Shown here piece by piece: positions 18,095 to 27,703 of a stretch of 64,000 nt of DNA; position 1 is the stretch's first letter, and the number at the start of each line of letters is the position of its first letter. A model generated the notes under the pieces. It was not told the origin of the DNA, ran no database searches, and saw only the letters and a list, made by a program, of their open reading frames with translations. Origin of the DNA: Agromyces terreus. GTDB taxonomy: Bacteria; Actinomycetota; Actinomycetes; Actinomycetales; Microbacteriaceae. The stretch covers positions 1 to 64,000 of the forward strand of contig NZ_WBIS01000007.1 in the NCBI RefSeq assembly GCF_009749465.1, given 5' to 3'. Made by a program: the position numbers and the translations under genes.

Positions 18095-19459
18095 ATGGAA
18101 CGCATCGACTGCGACGTCGTCATCGTCGGCGCCGGGGCATCCGGCCTCACCGCCGCGAACAAGCTGAAGGACGCCGGCAAGTCCGTCGTCGTGCTCGAGG
18201 CCCGCGACCGCATCGGCGGCCGCCTTTGGACCGACGATATCGACGGCGCCATGCTCGAGATCGGCGGCCAGTGGGTCTCGCCCGACCAGGACGCCCTCAT
18301 CGAGACCATCGACGAGCTCGGCCTCGAGACGTACTCGCGGTACCGCGAGGGCGAGAACGTGTACATCGGCGAGACCGGCGAACGCCGCCTCTTCGAGGGC
18401 GACATCTTCCCGGTGCCGGCGAAGACCGAGGGCGAGATCGTGGGCCTCATCGAGAAGCTCGACGCGCTCGTCGCCGAGATCGACCCCGACGCGCCGTGGG
18501 CGCACCCGCGTGCGAAGGAGCTCGACGAGGTCAGCTTCGCCGAGTGGCTCGGCACCCAGACCGACGACGAGGAGGCGAAGCTCAACATCGGCATGTTCAT
18601 CGCCGGTGCGATGCTCACCAAGCCCGCGCACGCGTTCTCGGCCCTGCAGGCGCTGCTCATGGCGGCATCCGCCGGCTCGTTCTCGAACCTCGTCGACGCC
18701 GACTTCATCCTCGACAAGCGCGTCGTCGGCGGCCTCCAGCTGGTGCCGCTCGGCCTCGCCGAGCGGCTCGGCGGGGCGGTGCGCCTCGGCCAGCCGGTGC
18801 GCAAGCTCCGCTGGAACCCCGAGCAGCCCGACGCCGGCGTGACGGCCGTCACCGACGACCTCGAGGTGCACGCGAAGCGCGTGATCCTCGCCCTCGCGCC
18901 CGTGCTCATCAGCCGCATCTCGTACGAGCCGCCGCTGCCGCGCCGCCAGCACCAGCTGCACCAGCACCTCTCGATGGGCTTCGTCATCAAGGTGCACGCC
19001 GTCTACGAGACGCCGTTCTGGCGCGCCGACGGCCTGAGCGGCACGGCGTTCAGCCCGTACGAGCTCGTGCACGAGGCGTACGACAACACGAACCACGGCG
19101 ACCCGCGCGGCACCCTCGTGGGCTTCGTGTCCGACGAGGAGGCCGACGGCGTCTTCACGCTCGACGCCGAGGAGCGCAAGGCGAAGATCCTCGAGTCGCT
19201 GTCGCACTACTACGGCGAGCAGGCGAAGAACCCGGTCGTCTACTACGAGTCCGACTGGGGCTCCGAGGAGTGGACCCGCGGCGCGTACGCGGCGAGCTTC
19301 GACATGGGCGGCCTCGCCCGGTACGGCGCCGACCTCCGCACCCCCGTCGGCCCGATCCACTTCTCGTGCAGCGACATGGCGGGCAAGGGCTACCAGCACG
19401 TCGACGGCGCGATCCGCGTCGGCCGCGAGGTCGCCGCCGCCATCCTCGCGGAGGGCTGA
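18095..19459 (+). CDS. puo: Putrescine oxidase (flavin amine oxidase)
   Basis: 454-residue FAD-dependent amine oxidase of the actinobacterial putrescine oxidase group (Rhodococcus, Kocuria): putrescine + O2 gives 4-aminobutanal, ammonia and H2O2. The N-terminal Rossmann motif VVIVGAGASGLTAA, the FAD-contacting VVLEARDRIGGRLWT, MLEIGGQWVSPDQ, and the C-terminal FAD/substrate segment GYQHVDGAIRVGREVA are present. Length matches the family. The gene follows a hairpin repeat, has a GAAGGAA-like ribosome site, and is 3 bp from the stress-protein gene. With gabT, gdh and gabD it gives a near-complete putrescine route. Confidence 0.9.
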   Translation: MERIDCDVVIVGAGASGLTAANKLKDAGKSVVVLEARDRIGGRLWTDDIDGAMLEIGGQWVSPDQDALIETIDELGLETYSRYREGENVYIGETGERRLFEGDIFPVPAKTEGEIVGLIEKLDALVAEIDPDAPWAHPRAKELDEVSFAEWLGTQTDDEEAKLNIGMFIAGAMLTKPAHAFSALQALLMAASAGSFSNLVDADFILDKRVVGGLQLVPLGLAERLGGAVRLGQPVRKLRWNPEQPDAGVTAVTDDLEVHAKRVILALAPVLISRISYEPPLPRRQHQLHQHLSMGFVIKVHAVYETPFWRADGLSGTAFSPYELVHEAYDNTNHGDPRGTLVGFVSDEEADGVFTLDAEERKAKILESLSHYYGEQAKNPVVYYESDWGSEEWTRGAYAASFDMGGLARYGADLRTPVGPIHFSCSDMAGKGYQHVDGAIRVGREVAAAILAEG

Positions 19460-19462
19460 GCC

Positions 19463-20347
19463 GTGTCCGCGCGCTTCGTCGTCGGGTACACCGCGAACGA
19501 GCACGGCGCCGACGCGCTGGCCCTCGCGACGAGGCTCGCGGCGGCGAGCGAAGCGCTCCTCGACGTCGTCATGGTGCTGCCGAGCGAGGCGCGCAGCAGC
19601 ACCGTGCCCTCGGATGTCGGGTACGAACGCCACCTCAAGGAGCGCTCCCGCGCCTGGCTGACCGAGGCGTCGAAGGGCCTGGACCCGGATGTCGCGCAGT
19701 CGCTCCACGTGCGCTACGCCGAGTCGTTCGCCGAGGGCCTCATCTCCGCGGCCCACGAGTTCGGCGCGTCGCTGATCGTCGTCGGCGCGGCGCGCGGCGG
19801 CATCCTCGGGCGTTCGCGCATCGGATCGGTCGCGAACGAGCTGCTGCACTCGTCGGATGTCCCGGTGGCGCTCGCACCGTCGGGTTCACGTGAGCTTGCG
19901 GCATCCGTCGGCATCTCGCGCATCACGGCGGCGGTGGGCTCGCGTCCTGGCGCGAGCGCGCTCCTCGATGCGGCGGTGCGGCTCTCGAAGGCGATGCACG
20001 CGCCCGTCCGGCTGCTGTCGCTGGCGTCGATCGACCTCCCGGCGGGCATGGACGAGGGGCTCGCCGAGCTCACGAGCACCGCGCACGCCGACGAGGTGCT
20101 CGCGGCCGCGCGCCGCGAGCTGCCGGCGACCACCGACGTCTCCGTCGCGGTCGCGACCGGCGACAGCATCGAGGCGGCGGTGCGCAGCCTCGACTGGCAC
20201 CGGGGCGAGGTCGTGCTCGTGGCATCCAGCCGCCTCGCGCGGCCCCAGCATCTCTTCCTCGGTTCGACGGCGTCGAAGATGATCCGCGAACTCCCGGTAC
20301 CGATGATCGTCGTGCCGCGCACCTCGAGCCGAAGGACGGCATCATGA
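19463..20347 (+). CDS. Universal stress protein with two UspA domains
   Basis: 294 residues made of two tandem Usp folds (residues about 1-140 and 150-290). The first ends in SLIVVGAARGGILGRSRIGSVANELLHSSDVPVALAPSG (in part), close to the G2xG9G[ST] nucleotide motif; the second ends GSTASKMIRELPVPMIVVP. GTG start 3 bp after the oxidase stop; its TGA overlaps the permease ATG by 4 bp. It may help cells cope with H2O2 or aldehydes from the oxidase, or regulate the permease; both are inferences from position. Confidence 0.88.
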   Translation: MSARFVVGYTANEHGADALALATRLAAASEALLDVVMVLPSEARSSTVPSDVGYERHLKERSRAWLTEASKGLDPDVAQSLHVRYAESFAEGLISAAHEFGASLIVVGAARGGILGRSRIGSVANELLHSSDVPVALAPSGSRELAASVGISRITAAVGSRPGASALLDAAVRLSKAMHAPVRLLSLASIDLPAGMDEGLAELTSTAHADEVLAAARRELPATTDVSVAVATGDSIEAAVRSLDWHRGEVVLVASSRLARPQHLFLGSTASKMIRELPVPMIVVPRTSSRRTAS

Positions 20348-21906
20348 CGAACGAATCCGGGTCCGGCGCGCCGCTCACCAGCGCGAGCGCGGCGGTCGAC
20401 GCCGCCGGAGCCCACGAGCACGGCATCTCGAAGAAGGGCCTCTCGGCCGGTTCCGTGGGCCTCATCGGCGCGATCGTCATCGGCATCTCGTGCATCGCCC
20501 CGGCGTACACGCTGACGGCCGCGCTCGGGCCGACGGTGTCCGAGGTGGGCGTGCAGGTGCCGGCGATCATCCTCGTCGGGTTCATCCCGATGCTGCTCGT
20601 CGCCCTCGGCTACCGCGAGCTCAACAAGCGCATGCCCGACTCCGGCACCTCGTTCACGTGGGCGACGCGCGCCTTCGGCCCCTGGGTGGGGTGGATGGCC
20701 GGGTGGGGCCTCATCGCCGCGACGATCCTCGTGCTCTCCAACCTCGCGGGCATCGCGGTCGACTTCCTGTTCCTCCTGATCGCGCAGATCTCGGGCAACC
20801 CCGACATCGCCGGCATCGCGACGAACCCGTTCGTCAACGTCGCGGTGTGCCTGCTGTTCATGCTCGGCGCCACCTGGGTCTCGTACCGCGACATGCAGAC
20901 GACGCAGAAGCTCCAGTACTGGCTGGTCGGGTTCCAGGTCGCGGTGCTCGTGACGTTCTCGGTCGCGGCGCTCATCGAGACCGCGAACGGCAACGCGTTC
21001 GACGCGACGCCGATCGAGGCGTCCTGGTTCAACCCGTTCGAGGTGGACTCGTTCTCGGCGTTCGCGGCGGGTCTGTCGCTGTCGATCTTCATCTTCTGGG
21101 GCTGGGACGTCACGCTCACGATGAACGAGGAGACGAAGGGGTCCGACAAGACCCCGGGCCGCGCCGCGACGATCACCGTCGTCACGATCGTGGTGCTCTA
21201 CCTGCTCATCTCGGTCTCGCTCATCGCGTTTGCGGGCGTCGGAACGGGCGAGTACGGGCTCGGCAATCCCGACATCCAGGACAACGTGTTCTTCCATCTC
21301 GCGGGGCCGATCCTCGGGCCGCTCGCGGTGCTGGTCTCGCTCGCGGTGCTCACGTCGAGCGCGTCGAGCCTGCAGTCGACGTTCGTGTCGCCGGCGCGCA
21401 CGCTGCTCGCGATGGGCCACTACGGCGCGATCCCCGAGAAGTTCGCGAGCGTCAGCCCGCGCTTCTTCACGCCGGGCTACGCGACGGTCGTCTCGGCGAT
21501 CGTGGCCTCGGTGTTCTACACGGTCATGCGCCTGCTGAGCGAGAACGTGCTGTGGGACACCATCACGGCGCTCGGCATGATGATCTGCTTCTACTACGGC
21601 ATCACGGCGTTCGCGTGCGTGTGGTTCTTCAGAAGGGTGTGGTTCGCGTCGGTGCGCAACACGGTCTACACGCTGCTGGCGCCGCTGATCGGCGGGGTCA
21701 TCCTCTCGGTGCTGTTCTTCACCACGCTCATCGACTCCATGGATCCTGAGTACGGCTCGGGTTCGTCGGTGTTCGGCGTCGGGCTCGTGTTCGTGCTCGG
21801 CATGGTCGTGCTGCTCGGCGGCGCAGTGGTGATGCTGTGGCAGTGGCGCAGGCGTCCGGCCTTCTTCCGCGGCGAGACGCTGTCTCGGGCGGTCGCCGAC
21901 GCGTAG
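20344..21906 (+). CDS. APC-superfamily permease, probable putrescine/GABA/amino acid uptake
   Basis: 520-residue transporter with about 12 membrane helices; the APC consensus in helix 1 (SVGLIGAIVIGISCIAPAYTL) and the RELNKRMPDSGTSFTWATRAFGPWVGWMAGW region (shown in part) is clear, as is GWDVTLTMNEETKG. Cytoplasmic-membrane secondary carrier. It is translationally coupled to the stress protein and co-oriented with putrescine oxidase, so uptake of putrescine or a related amine is likely, but the substrate is not provable from sequence. Confidence 0.88.
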   Translation: MTNESGSGAPLTSASAAVDAAGAHEHGISKKGLSAGSVGLIGAIVIGISCIAPAYTLTAALGPTVSEVGVQVPAIILVGFIPMLLVALGYRELNKRMPDSGTSFTWATRAFGPWVGWMAGWGLIAATILVLSNLAGIAVDFLFLLIAQISGNPDIAGIATNPFVNVAVCLLFMLGATWVSYRDMQTTQKLQYWLVGFQVAVLVTFSVAALIETANGNAFDATPIEASWFNPFEVDSFSAFAAGLSLSIFIFWGWDVTLTMNEETKGSDKTPGRAATITVVTIVVLYLLISVSLIAFAGVGTGEYGLGNPDIQDNVFFHLAGPILGPLAVLVSLAVLTSSASSLQSTFVSPARTLLAMGHYGAIPEKFASVSPRFFTPGYATVVSAIVASVFYTVMRLLSENVLWDTITALGMMICFYYGITAFACVWFFRRVWFASVRNTVYTLLAPLIGGVILSVLFFTTLIDSMDPEYGSGSSVFGVGLVFVLGMVVLLGGAVVMLWQWRRRPAFFRGETLSRAVADA

Positions 21907-21984
21907 TCGGCCCGGCGCTGCCGATGCGCTCACCGTGTGGCGGTGCGGGTGGGCCCGGGGGCGGCCTCCGCCGCGTCGGTGAAG

Positions 21985-22067
21985 CTGCCCGATTCGGAGA
22001 TTCCGCGACACGCCGTGTGCGAGCGGCACAACGAGCGGCATGTCGCCAAAATCTCCGAATCGGGCAG
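21985..22067. terminator. Long cruciform element between convergent genes (probable bidirectional terminator)
   Basis: Perfect 18-bp arms at 21985-22002 and 22050-22067, plus an inner stem 22006-22014/22037-22045 (8 of 9 paired). The whole 83-nt structure lies in the 325-bp gap 21907-22231 between the convergent APC permease and amidohydrolase genes; I see no gene in that gap. The outer arm contains the ATTCGGAGAT core that reappears, slightly changed, in the hairpin at 40715-40787, so it may be a dispersed palindromic element as well as a terminator. Confidence 0.7.
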
Positions 22068-22231
22068 ACCAGCGGATGCCTCGCAGCGCATCCACGGGAC
22101 CGGCCGAAGTCGACTTCAGAGACTCGACGTCACGCCCGGCGCCGAGGTCGCGGCGAACCCCAGCATGAGTGCGATGAAGGCCACGTGGAGCGGCCCGACC
22201 CGGCCCGATGAACACCCGGCGCACGGGCGGG

Positions 22232-23935
22232 TCAGGACCGCGCGGCCGTGGCGGCCCCGTCGTCGGCGTCCGCCTCGAACACCGTCGCGCCGGCCACGAC
22301 CGTGCGGATCACGCGCGCCGTGAGCAGCGCCTCGTCGCCGACCTCGAACGGGTCGACGTCGAGCACCGCGAAGTCCGCGGCGAGGCCCGCGACGAGGCGT
22401 CCGCGGGCGTCGCCGTCGCCGCACGAGGCTGCGGCGTCGCGGGTCGCATGGCCGATGGCCTGCGCGAGCGGCAGCGCGAATCCGGGCAGCGCGGGCGCGT
22501 GCGAGGGGTCGAGCGCCGACTTTCGCGTGGCGGCCACGTACATGTTGTGCAGGGCCTCGTGCGGGGCGGTCGGGGCATCTGTCGAGAAGGCGAGCAGGGC
22601 GCCCGCGTCGACGTACTCGGGCCACGCGAACGCGCGTTCGACGCGCTCGTCGCCGAGCATCGCGACCCAGTTGTCGAAGATCGCGGGGTCGGCGTGCACG
22701 GGCTGCATCGACGCGGTGACGCCGAGGCGAGACATCCGCTCAGCCGTTCCGGGGGCCGCGTACTCGAGGTGCTCGATGCGGTGGCGGCGCGGCCGGTCGC
22801 CGTTCACCTCGGCGGCGTGCTCGAGCGCGTCGAGGGCGATCTCGCTCGCGTAGTCGCCGATCGCGTGCTGGGCGACCTGCAGGCCGGCGGCGTCGGCGGC
22901 CGCGACCACGGGGTTCAGCGCGGCGGGCGGCCAGATCGGCTCGGCGTTGGACCCGTCGGCGTACGGATGCCGCATCGCGGCCGTGCACGCATCGATCACG
23001 CCGTCGAGCACGAGCTTGATGCCCACGATGCGCAGCCACGGCGCGGTCGGCGCGGCGGATGTCTCGGCGGCGAGCCGTGCGGCCTCGGCGACCTGCGCGA
23101 GGTTCGCGGCGTCGTCGCCCGTGTTGGCGACGAACCAGTGCGCGGCCACCCGGATCGGCAGGCTGCCGCCGCGCCGCTCGGCCGCACGTCGGAACGCGGC
23201 GAGCCCGAGCCCGTCGAACGCCATGTCGACGACCCCGGTCACGCCGGTGGCGAGGTACGCGTCGATGGTGCGCTCGACGGCGGCGTCGCGGTCGGCGTCG
23301 GTCGTGGCGTTCGCGAGGTGGTCCCACGCGAACTGCTGCGCGGCGGTCTCGTAGAGCATGCCGTCGGCCTCGCCGTCGGCGTCGCGGCTGATACGGCCGC
23401 CGATCGGGTCGGGAGTGTCGCGCGTGATGCCGAGTTCGGCGAGCGCCGCGGAGTTCACCCAGCAGGAGTGGTAGTCGTTGGCGTCGAGGTAGACGGGCAC
23501 GTCGGTGACGGCCGCATCGAGCATCGCGGCGGTCGGGGCGCCGCCCGGCACGGAGTCGAACAGCCACCCGCGACCGAGCACGCGCGGCGCGTCGGGGTCG
23601 GCCGCCCGTGCGGCGCGCAGCCGAGCCCGGATCTCGTCGAGCGTGCGCGCGTCGGTGAGCCCGACCCGGCCGAGCGCATCGCCCATCATCACGAGGTGGG
23701 TGTGCGCGTCGGTGAAGCCGGGCAGCACGAGGCGTCCGCCGAGGTCGACGATTGCGGCATCCGCGCCGGCGATCCGAACCGCGCCCGCCTCGTCGCCGAC
23801 GTGGGCGAGCGTGTCGCCGTCGACGACGAGGGCCTCGGCCCAGGTGACGGCGGCCGAATCGGTATCGGTCGCAGCAGCGCCCGCCGGGGCATCCGCCGTG
23901 AAGATGCGGGCGTTGCGGAAGATCGTGCGGGTCAT
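22232..23935 (-). CDS. Amidohydrolase family protein (YtcJ-like, metal-dependent)
   Basis: 567 residues, the size of the YtcJ-like amidohydrolase group. The first metal motif is LPGFTDAHTHLVMMG near residue 75; later come HRIEHLEYAAPGT, TASMQPVHADP and AFSTDAPTAPHEALHNMY, with His and Asp ligands in the expected order. Probably cytoplasmic hydrolysis of an amide or imine bond in an imported compound. The ATG overlaps the stop of the MFS gene by 4 bp, so the carrier and enzyme are coupled, and both are probably repressed by the divergent TetR regulator. Substrate unknown. Confidence 0.85.
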   Translation of the reverse strand: MTRTIFRNARIFTADAPAGAAATDTDSAAVTWAEALVVDGDTLAHVGDEAGAVRIAGADAAIVDLGGRLVLPGFTDAHTHLVMMGDALGRVGLTDARTLDEIRARLRAARAADPDAPRVLGRGWLFDSVPGGAPTAAMLDAAVTDVPVYLDANDYHSCWVNSAALAELGITRDTPDPIGGRISRDADGEADGMLYETAAQQFAWDHLANATTDADRDAAVERTIDAYLATGVTGVVDMAFDGLGLAAFRRAAERRGGSLPIRVAAHWFVANTGDDAANLAQVAEAARLAAETSAAPTAPWLRIVGIKLVLDGVIDACTAAMRHPYADGSNAEPIWPPAALNPVVAAADAAGLQVAQHAIGDYASEIALDALEHAAEVNGDRPRRHRIEHLEYAAPGTAERMSRLGVTASMQPVHADPAIFDNWVAMLGDERVERAFAWPEYVDAGALLAFSTDAPTAPHEALHNMYVAATRKSALDPSHAPALPGFALPLAQAIGHATRDAAASCGDGDARGRLVAGLAADFAVLDVDPFEVGDEALLTARVIRTVVAGATVFEADADDGAATAARS

Positions 23936-25230
23936 GCGGAGACCTCCTCGGTGTCGGCGGGCGTGGGGACGGCGGAATCGCGCGCGGCGACCCCGCGCTC
24001 GTGCCGGCTCGAGACGTGAGCGGCGAACGCGGCGGGCACGGCGAGCACGAAGCTCGCGACGCCGAGCACCACGGTGAAGCCCTGGTAGCCGAACGCCTGC
24101 GCGATCGCGGCGCCGATGACCGGCGTCAGCGCGGAGCCCACGAGGTACACGGCGAGCAGCGGGCCCGACCAGCGGCCGTCGACGTCGAGCGCGGCCGACG
24201 TCGAGACGAAGTACATGAACGCGATCGCGTACACGGTGTTCCACGCGATGAAGACCGCGATGAACGAGGCCTCGTCGGTCGTGAAGCCCTCGACGATCTT
24301 GAGCGCGCCGCCGAGCACGAGCAGCACGACGAGGGGCACGGCCCGGCCGAGCCGGTTGCCGACGATCATGAGCAGCACCGAGCCGACGAGTCCGCCGGCG
24401 GTGGCGCCGCTGAGCGCGAGACCGAGACCCTCGGGGGTGAGCGCGGCCTGCTCGGCGCCCATGACGCCGGCCATCGCCCAGAGCGAGTCCTCGCTGACGG
24501 CCCAGAGCGCGAAGGTCGCGAGCAGCACGATGCCGGCGACCGTGGTGATGCGGGAGGGGCGGGCGGATGCCGCGGCGCGGGCCTTCAGCGCCGGGATCGC
24601 CGAGGTCTCGGGCACCTCGAGGGGCACGGCCTCGGCGACGGCGCCGCCGGCTCGCGGGTCGAGCACGGGGGCCGCCGGAAGCCAGCCGCTCACGGCGAGT
24701 GCGACGACCGAGAACAGGGCGAGCGCGCCGAACACGTCGATCGGGGCGAGGCCGATGAGCGGGACGACCGCGAGGATCACGGTGACCACGGCGCGGTTGG
24801 CGAGCCCGTTGAAGCCGGCGACCCGGTCGGGGTTGGTGAACGCGGCGATCGCGGCGCCGGCCGACGCGACCGCACCGCCCGCGCCGATGCCGCCGAGGAT
24901 GAGCCCCGCGATGACGAGGGCGGGCACCGTGACGAGCGCGGCGGTGCCGAATCCGAGGATCGCGGCGACCAGGCCGATGCGGGCGACGGCGAGTCGGCGC
25001 GGTCCGGCGCAGAGCGGCGCGATGGCGAGGCCCGTGATCGCGGTGGCGAGCAGGGTGGCGGTCACGATCCAGCTGGCGGTGAGCACGTCGCTGTCGAGCG
25101 CGCCCTGCAGCGCGGTGATCATGTACGGCGACAGGTTGACGCCGAGGTAGCCCGCGATGCCGATCGTGAACGTGGCGGTCGCGGTGGGCAGCCGCAGCGG
25201 AACGCGTGCGGCGAGGTCGAGGTCGGTCAT
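23932..25230 (-). CDS. MFS transporter, 12-TM, partner of the amidohydrolase
   Basis: 432-residue major-facilitator protein with two six-helix halves; helix 1 region TATFTIGIAGYLGVNLSPYMITAL, an Ala/Gly-rich core, and a central hydrophilic loop (residues about 190-230). Start MTDLDLAARV at 25230 is preferred over upstream in-frame starts up to 25389, because those would cross the operator/promoter region and the divergent TetR promoter. First gene of a two-gene operon; likely importer of the amidohydrolase substrate, by context only. Confidence 0.82.
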   Translation of the reverse strand: MTDLDLAARVPLRLPTATATFTIGIAGYLGVNLSPYMITALQGALDSDVLTASWIVTATLLATAITGLAIAPLCAGPRRLAVARIGLVAAILGFGTAALVTVPALVIAGLILGGIGAGGAVASAGAAIAAFTNPDRVAGFNGLANRAVVTVILAVVPLIGLAPIDVFGALALFSVVALAVSGWLPAAPVLDPRAGGAVAEAVPLEVPETSAIPALKARAAASARPSRITTVAGIVLLATFALWAVSEDSLWAMAGVMGAEQAALTPEGLGLALSGATAGGLVGSVLLMIVGNRLGRAVPLVVLLVLGGALKIVEGFTTDEASFIAVFIAWNTVYAIAFMYFVSTSAALDVDGRWSGPLLAVYLVGSALTPVIGAAIAQAFGYQGFTVVLGVASFVLAVPAAFAAHVSSRHERGVAARDSAVPTPADTEEVSA

Positions 25231-25299
25231 GTTCGTTCTCCGAATGGGGCACGTCGTCGTGCGGTGGGATCGCCGGCCGGGGTGTCGCCGCGCGTTTAG

Positions 25300-25312
25300 C
25301 GAATGGTATTCG
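25300..25312. promoter_or_regulatory. Candidate TetR operator CGAAT-GGT-ATTCG
   Basis: Perfect 5-bp inverted repeat with 3-bp spacer in the only AT-rich patch of the 176-bp divergent region between the MFS and TetR genes. It is flanked by TTTAG and TTTATTAT, which could serve as -10 sequence (ATAATA on the minus strand). Position and symmetry fit autorepression by the TetR protein and repression of the MFS-amidohydrolase operon. Confidence 0.5.
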
Positions 25313-25406
25313 TTTATTATGCATACGACGGATGCCGCAGGGAAGCGGTCTAGCCTGATTCGGGACGTCCGGCCCGCGACATCCGACACCCGACGACGGA
25401 GGACAC

Positions 25407-26018
25407 ATGGCCAGGCCGAAGGTGCCGCTGCTCTCGGTCGAGCGCATCGCGGATGCCGCGCTCGAACTCGTCGACTCGGGCGAGCCGTTCGGGGTCAACG
25501 CCCTCGCGCGGCGCATCGGCGTCACCCCGTCGTCGCTGTACAACCACGTCGACGGACGCGACGGCATCATCGAGCTCATGCGCGGGCGCTTCTCGGTCGA
25601 GTCGGGCGCACAGCTGCAGCACGGCGCATGGCACGAGGTCGTCGCCGAGACCCTGCGCGCGCAGCGGCGCATGTACGCGCGGCATCCGAACCTCGTGCCC
25701 CTCGTCGTGGGCAAGACGATCACCGACCCGTTCGTCATCGAGAGCTACGACCGCCTCGCCACGACGCTGCTCGAGGCCGGGTTCCCCGACGACGAGGTGC
25801 TGGGCGTCATCGCGATCATCGACGCGTTCGCGATCGGCTTCGGCCTCGACCTCGCGTCGCCCGAGGAGGTCTGGCAGCCCCAGGGCGAGACCGCGACCCT
25901 CGGGCGCCTCATCGCCGAGTCGCCCCACGGCGACGAGCGCTCCGACCGCGCCTTCGAGCTCGGCCTCGACCTGCTGCTCGACTCGCTGCGCCTGCGGCTC
26001 GCCCGACACCTCGGCTGA
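25407..26018 (+). CDS. TetR-family transcriptional regulator
   Basis: 203 residues. N-terminal HTH: ERIADAALELVDSGEPFGVNALARRIGVTPSSLYNHVDGRDGIIELM (in part). The C-terminal half resembles the TetR_C-type ligand domain. ATG follows a GGAGGA ribosome site. Divergent from the MFS-amidohydrolase pair across an AT-rich region with a palindrome, so it very likely controls that pair; the ligand is unknown. Confidence 0.88.
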   Translation: MARPKVPLLSVERIADAALELVDSGEPFGVNALARRIGVTPSSLYNHVDGRDGIIELMRGRFSVESGAQLQHGAWHEVVAETLRAQRRMYARHPNLVPLVVGKTITDPFVIESYDRLATTLLEAGFPDDEVLGVIAIIDAFAIGFGLDLASPEEVWQPQGETATLGRLIAESPHGDERSDRAFELGLDLLLDSLRLRLARHLG

Positions 26019-26091
26019 CGCGCCGCGCGGCGTGTAGCGTCTCGCACAGGGGCGCGTTCGATCGAGACGCATGCCACCGCGGGGGAGGGCC

Positions 26092-27534
26092 ATGACGGAC
26101 ACGGGTCGGCAGCCGGTGCGTCTCGGCATCGGCAGCCTCACGGCGGTCGTCGTCGGATCGATGGTGGGCGCGGGGGTGTTCTCGCTCCCGGGGCAGTTCG
26201 CCTCGAACACGGGGGTGGTCGGCGCCCTCATCGCGTGGGTCATCGCCGGCACCGGCATGCTCATGCTCGCGTTCACGTTCCAGGCGCTCGCGAATCGCAA
26301 GCCGCACCTCGACGCGGGCGTCTACTCGTACGCGAAGACCGGGTTCGGCGACCTGCTCGGCTTCTTCTCGGCGTTCGGCTACTGGGCGAGCGCGTGCGTG
26401 GGCAACGTGACGTACTGGGTGCTCATCATGTCGACGCTCGGCGCGTGGGTGCCCGCGCTCGGCGAGGGCGACACGATCCCGGCGATGATCGGGGCATCCG
26501 CTGGATTCTGGCTGAGCTTCCTGCTCGTGCGACGCGGGGTGCGCGAGGCCGCGGCCCTGAACCGCATCGTCACGGTCGCCAAGCTGGTGCCGATCGTCGT
26601 GTTCATCGTGATCGCGCTCACGGTGCTCGACCCGCAGGTGTTCGCCGACAACCTGCTGGGCGCGCCCGACGCCGGACCGCTCTTCGACCAGGTGCGCGGC
26701 ACCATGCTCGTCACGGTGTTCGCGTTCCTCGGCGTCGAAGGGGCGAGCGTCTATTCGCGGCACGCGAGACGGCGGGCGGATGTCGGCAGGGCCACCGTGC
26801 TCGGATTCCTGTCGGTGCTCGCGGTGTTCGCGTCGGTCACGATCGTGTCGTACGGGGTGCTGCCGGCCTCCGAGATCGCCGAGCTGCGCGAACCGTCGAT
26901 GGCGGGCGTCCTGCAGGCCGCGGTCGGATCGTGGGGCGCCGTGTTCGTCAGCATCGGCCTCATCATCGCCGTGCTGGGCGCGTACCTCGCGTGGACGCTG
27001 ATGGCCGCCGAGGTCGTCTTCACGGCCGCCCGCGACGGCGACTTCCCGCGGATCTTCGCGCGCATGAACGCCCGCGACGTGCCGACGGTCGCCCTGCTCG
27101 GGAGCACGATCTTCGCGCAGGCCGTGCTCGTCGTCGCCTACTTCTCGGCCGACGCGTTCGGCTTCGCGCTCGACCTCACGAGCGCGCTCGCGCTGCTCCC
27201 GCTGCTGTTCGCGGCCGGGTACCTGCTGAAGATCGCGATCCGCGGCGACGGGTATGTTCCGGATGCCGCGTCGCGGCGTTCGCGGCCCACCGAGATCGTG
27301 CTCGGGGCCGTCGCGACCGGCTACGTGCTCTTCCTGCTCGTCGGGGCGGGCCTCGAGCTGCTGCTCATCTCGCTCATCGTGCAGGCGCCGGCGACGCTGC
27401 TGTACTTCTTCGCCCGCCGCGAGAACGGGCGCCCGTTCATCTCCTCGCCGTGGGACGTGGTCGTGCTCGGCGTGGCCGTCGCGGGCGCCGTCGTCGCGAT
27501 CGTCGGCCTCTCGGCGGGTTGGCTCGCGCTCTGA
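26092..27534 (+). CDS. APC permease, basic amino acid/polyamine antiporter type (ArcD-like)
   Basis: 480-residue, about 12-TM transporter. VVGSMVGAGVFSLPGQFA in helix 1 and DAGVYSYAKTGFGDLLGFFSAFGYWASACVGN (in part) are close to the arginine:ornithine / lysine antiporter group (ArcD/LysP-like APA family); FLGVEGASVYSRHARRR is another group feature. Start ATG 26092 follows GGGGAGG directly, so the longer reading from 26071 is rejected. No arc operon genes lie nearby; the specificity is a family-based guess. Confidence 0.85.
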   Translation: MTDTGRQPVRLGIGSLTAVVVGSMVGAGVFSLPGQFASNTGVVGALIAWVIAGTGMLMLAFTFQALANRKPHLDAGVYSYAKTGFGDLLGFFSAFGYWASACVGNVTYWVLIMSTLGAWVPALGEGDTIPAMIGASAGFWLSFLLVRRGVREAAALNRIVTVAKLVPIVVFIVIALTVLDPQVFADNLLGAPDAGPLFDQVRGTMLVTVFAFLGVEGASVYSRHARRRADVGRATVLGFLSVLAVFASVTIVSYGVLPASEIAELREPSMAGVLQAAVGSWGAVFVSIGLIIAVLGAYLAWTLMAAEVVFTAARDGDFPRIFARMNARDVPTVALLGSTIFAQAVLVVAYFSADAFGFALDLTSALALLPLLFAAGYLLKIAIRGDGYVPDAASRRSRPTEIVLGAVATGYVLFLLVGAGLELLLISLIVQAPATLLYFFARRENGRPFISSPWDVVVLGVAVAGAVVAIVGLSAGWLAL

Positions 27535-27703
27535 GCCCGGGCGCCCGGCCGCGGCATCCGTTCGCGCGGGTGTCGTGCACGATCCGTCGAAGTCGGCCCG
27601 TTGTGCGCGTGGGTCGGGCGAAGATCGACGGATCGACGGTGTTCGCCCCCGCGGCATCCGCTCGCTCGACGGATCGGCCCGGACGCGGCATCCGCTCGCC
27701 GAA

